A stretch of DNA of 64,000 bases from Lachnospiraceae bacterium. Its GTDB lineage: Bacteria > Bacillota > Clostridia > Lachnospirales > Lachnospiraceae. Made by a program: the position numbers and the translations under genes. The stretch is from assembly GCA_902363445.1 (NCBI GenBank), contig CABJAB010000004.1:248001-312000 (forward strand). The letters run 5' to 3'. The notes under the pieces were generated by a model. That model did not search any database. It was not told where the DNA came from and saw only the letters and a list, made by a program, of their open reading frames with translations. This document shows, piece after piece, positions 63,602 through 64,000 of this stretch; the first letter of the stretch is position 1; each line of letters starts with the position of its first letter.

Positions 63602-64000
63602 TTATATTCCGTAGGAACCGGACAGATGCGTCCTCATCCGGGCCAAAGCCCGGCTCTGCCTGGATCTCACAGTACCCGGCTTTTTCCTCAGCATCTCCGC
63701 GATTTCCTGGCTGCTATAGCCTCCGAAAAAAGACAGTCCCACGATCAGCCGGTCTTCCTCGGAAAGCTGCTGAAACGCATCCCGCAGATCAAGTATATCT
63801 TCCTGGCCCGCGCCGGATGATCCGGCATCATGTCCGTCTCGCATCCCCTCTGTTTCTGCCGCCGGCTCAAATTCTCTGAACACCGGCCGCTCCGCATAGT
63901 GCTTTAACATTCTTTTGGATTTATTGGTCAGAATACGGAATATCCAGCCCCGAAAGGCTTCGTCATGTCGAAGCCCCCGGATTCCCTCAAAGGCCGCCGC
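63602..64000 (-). CDS. ECF-type RNA polymerase sigma factor, cut by window edge
   Basis: The C-terminal part of a sigma-70 family factor; the frame is open to base 64000 and encodes region 2 residues A-F-R-G-W-I-F-R-I-L-T-N-K at the edge. Region 4 is clear: L-S-E-E-D-R-L-I-V-G-L-S-F-F-G-G-Y-S-S-Q-E-I-A-E-M-L-R-K-K-P-G-T-V-R, split across about residues 50-90 of the visible part. It heads the operon with the beta-propeller and Nudix genes. Confidence 0.88.
   Translation of the reverse strand, partial: AAAFEGIRGLRHDEAFRGWIFRILTNKSKRMLKHYAERPVFREFEPAAETEGMRDGHDAGSSGAGQEDILDLRDAFQQLSEEDRLIVGLSFFGGYSSQEIAEMLRKKPGTVRSRQSRALARMRTHLSGSYGI

Noticed and set aside
1..64000. CRISPR array
   Set aside because: No regularly spaced short repeats of 23-40 bases with unique spacers were seen; the only tandem repeats are within coding genes.

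Overview
The window looks like a chromosome segment from a spore-forming, anaerobic Firmicute of the Lachnospiraceae/Clostridia type. Supporting signs are strong purine-rich ribosome binding sites, a SpoIIM-like protein next to a NudF-type Nudix hydrolase (the order known from Bacillus), a YtvI-type sporulation membrane protein, a T-box in front of pheST, a Gram-positive LexA box on recA, tRNA genes without an encoded CCA, and a biotin-type sodium pump. The species cannot be named from sequence alone.

Layout. 1-6.8 kb is core chromosome: a DUF368 permease (cut by the left edge), DAHP synthase, spoIIM-like, nudF, rny, recA and a decayed dUTPase homologue, followed by a 66-nt tRNA-like sequence and a divergent tRNA-Gln. 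From about 7.2 to 41.7 kb lies a mobile-type region with two nested layers. Beyond it are core genes again: ssrA (tmRNA), a small His-rich protein, smpB, rnr, secG, eno, a repeat-containing gene-poor stretch, pheT/pheS with a T-box, yihY, a hexapeptide transferase, a tiny OadG-like subunit with OadB, ytvI-like, a stand-alone SufB-like/SufC pair, lrgB/lrgA, two divergent tRNA-Leu genes, a small Cro/CI regulator, a Nudix hydrolase, a membrane-anchored beta-propeller protein and an ECF-type sigma factor cut by the right edge.

The outer layer (7.2-41.7 kb) is the main discovery candidate. It resembles part of an SPbeta-type phage: a repressor with a degenerate tyrosine-recombinase fold (MrpR-like), four copies of an ATTCCTGA-centred operator motif around its divergent promoters, a YonO-like single-chain RNA polymerase with the DxDGD catalytic motif and a C-terminal cysteine cluster, and an HU-like protein directly behind it (the yonO-yonN order of SPbeta). 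Next come holin, tail tube, tail chaperone, tape measure, Dit, Tal, collagen-like baseplate and fibre proteins, a beta-helix tailspike and an amidase endolysin. I see no terminase, portal, protease, capsid, phage integrase or replication gene. The simplest reading is a headless, non-contractile tail-like bacteriocin (F-type tailocin) run by its own RNA polymerase. The tape measure gene is split by an ORF-less group I intron of about 500 nt, and the Tal gene by one in-frame TAA.

The inner layer (about 16.1-23.6 kb) is a small Tn916-like integrative element inserted between the tail tube and tail chaperone genes. It has integrase, excisionase, a Rep_trans initiator with a frameshifted start, an origin-like set of hairpins, a Cro/CI regulator, and AT-rich cargo made of a lactococcin-972-type bacteriocin, a DUF1430 membrane protein and an ABC ATPase. 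One bacteriocin locus has thus landed inside another putative one. Several terminator-like hairpins inside the tail operon make regulated readthrough, possibly by the element's own polymerase, a testable idea.
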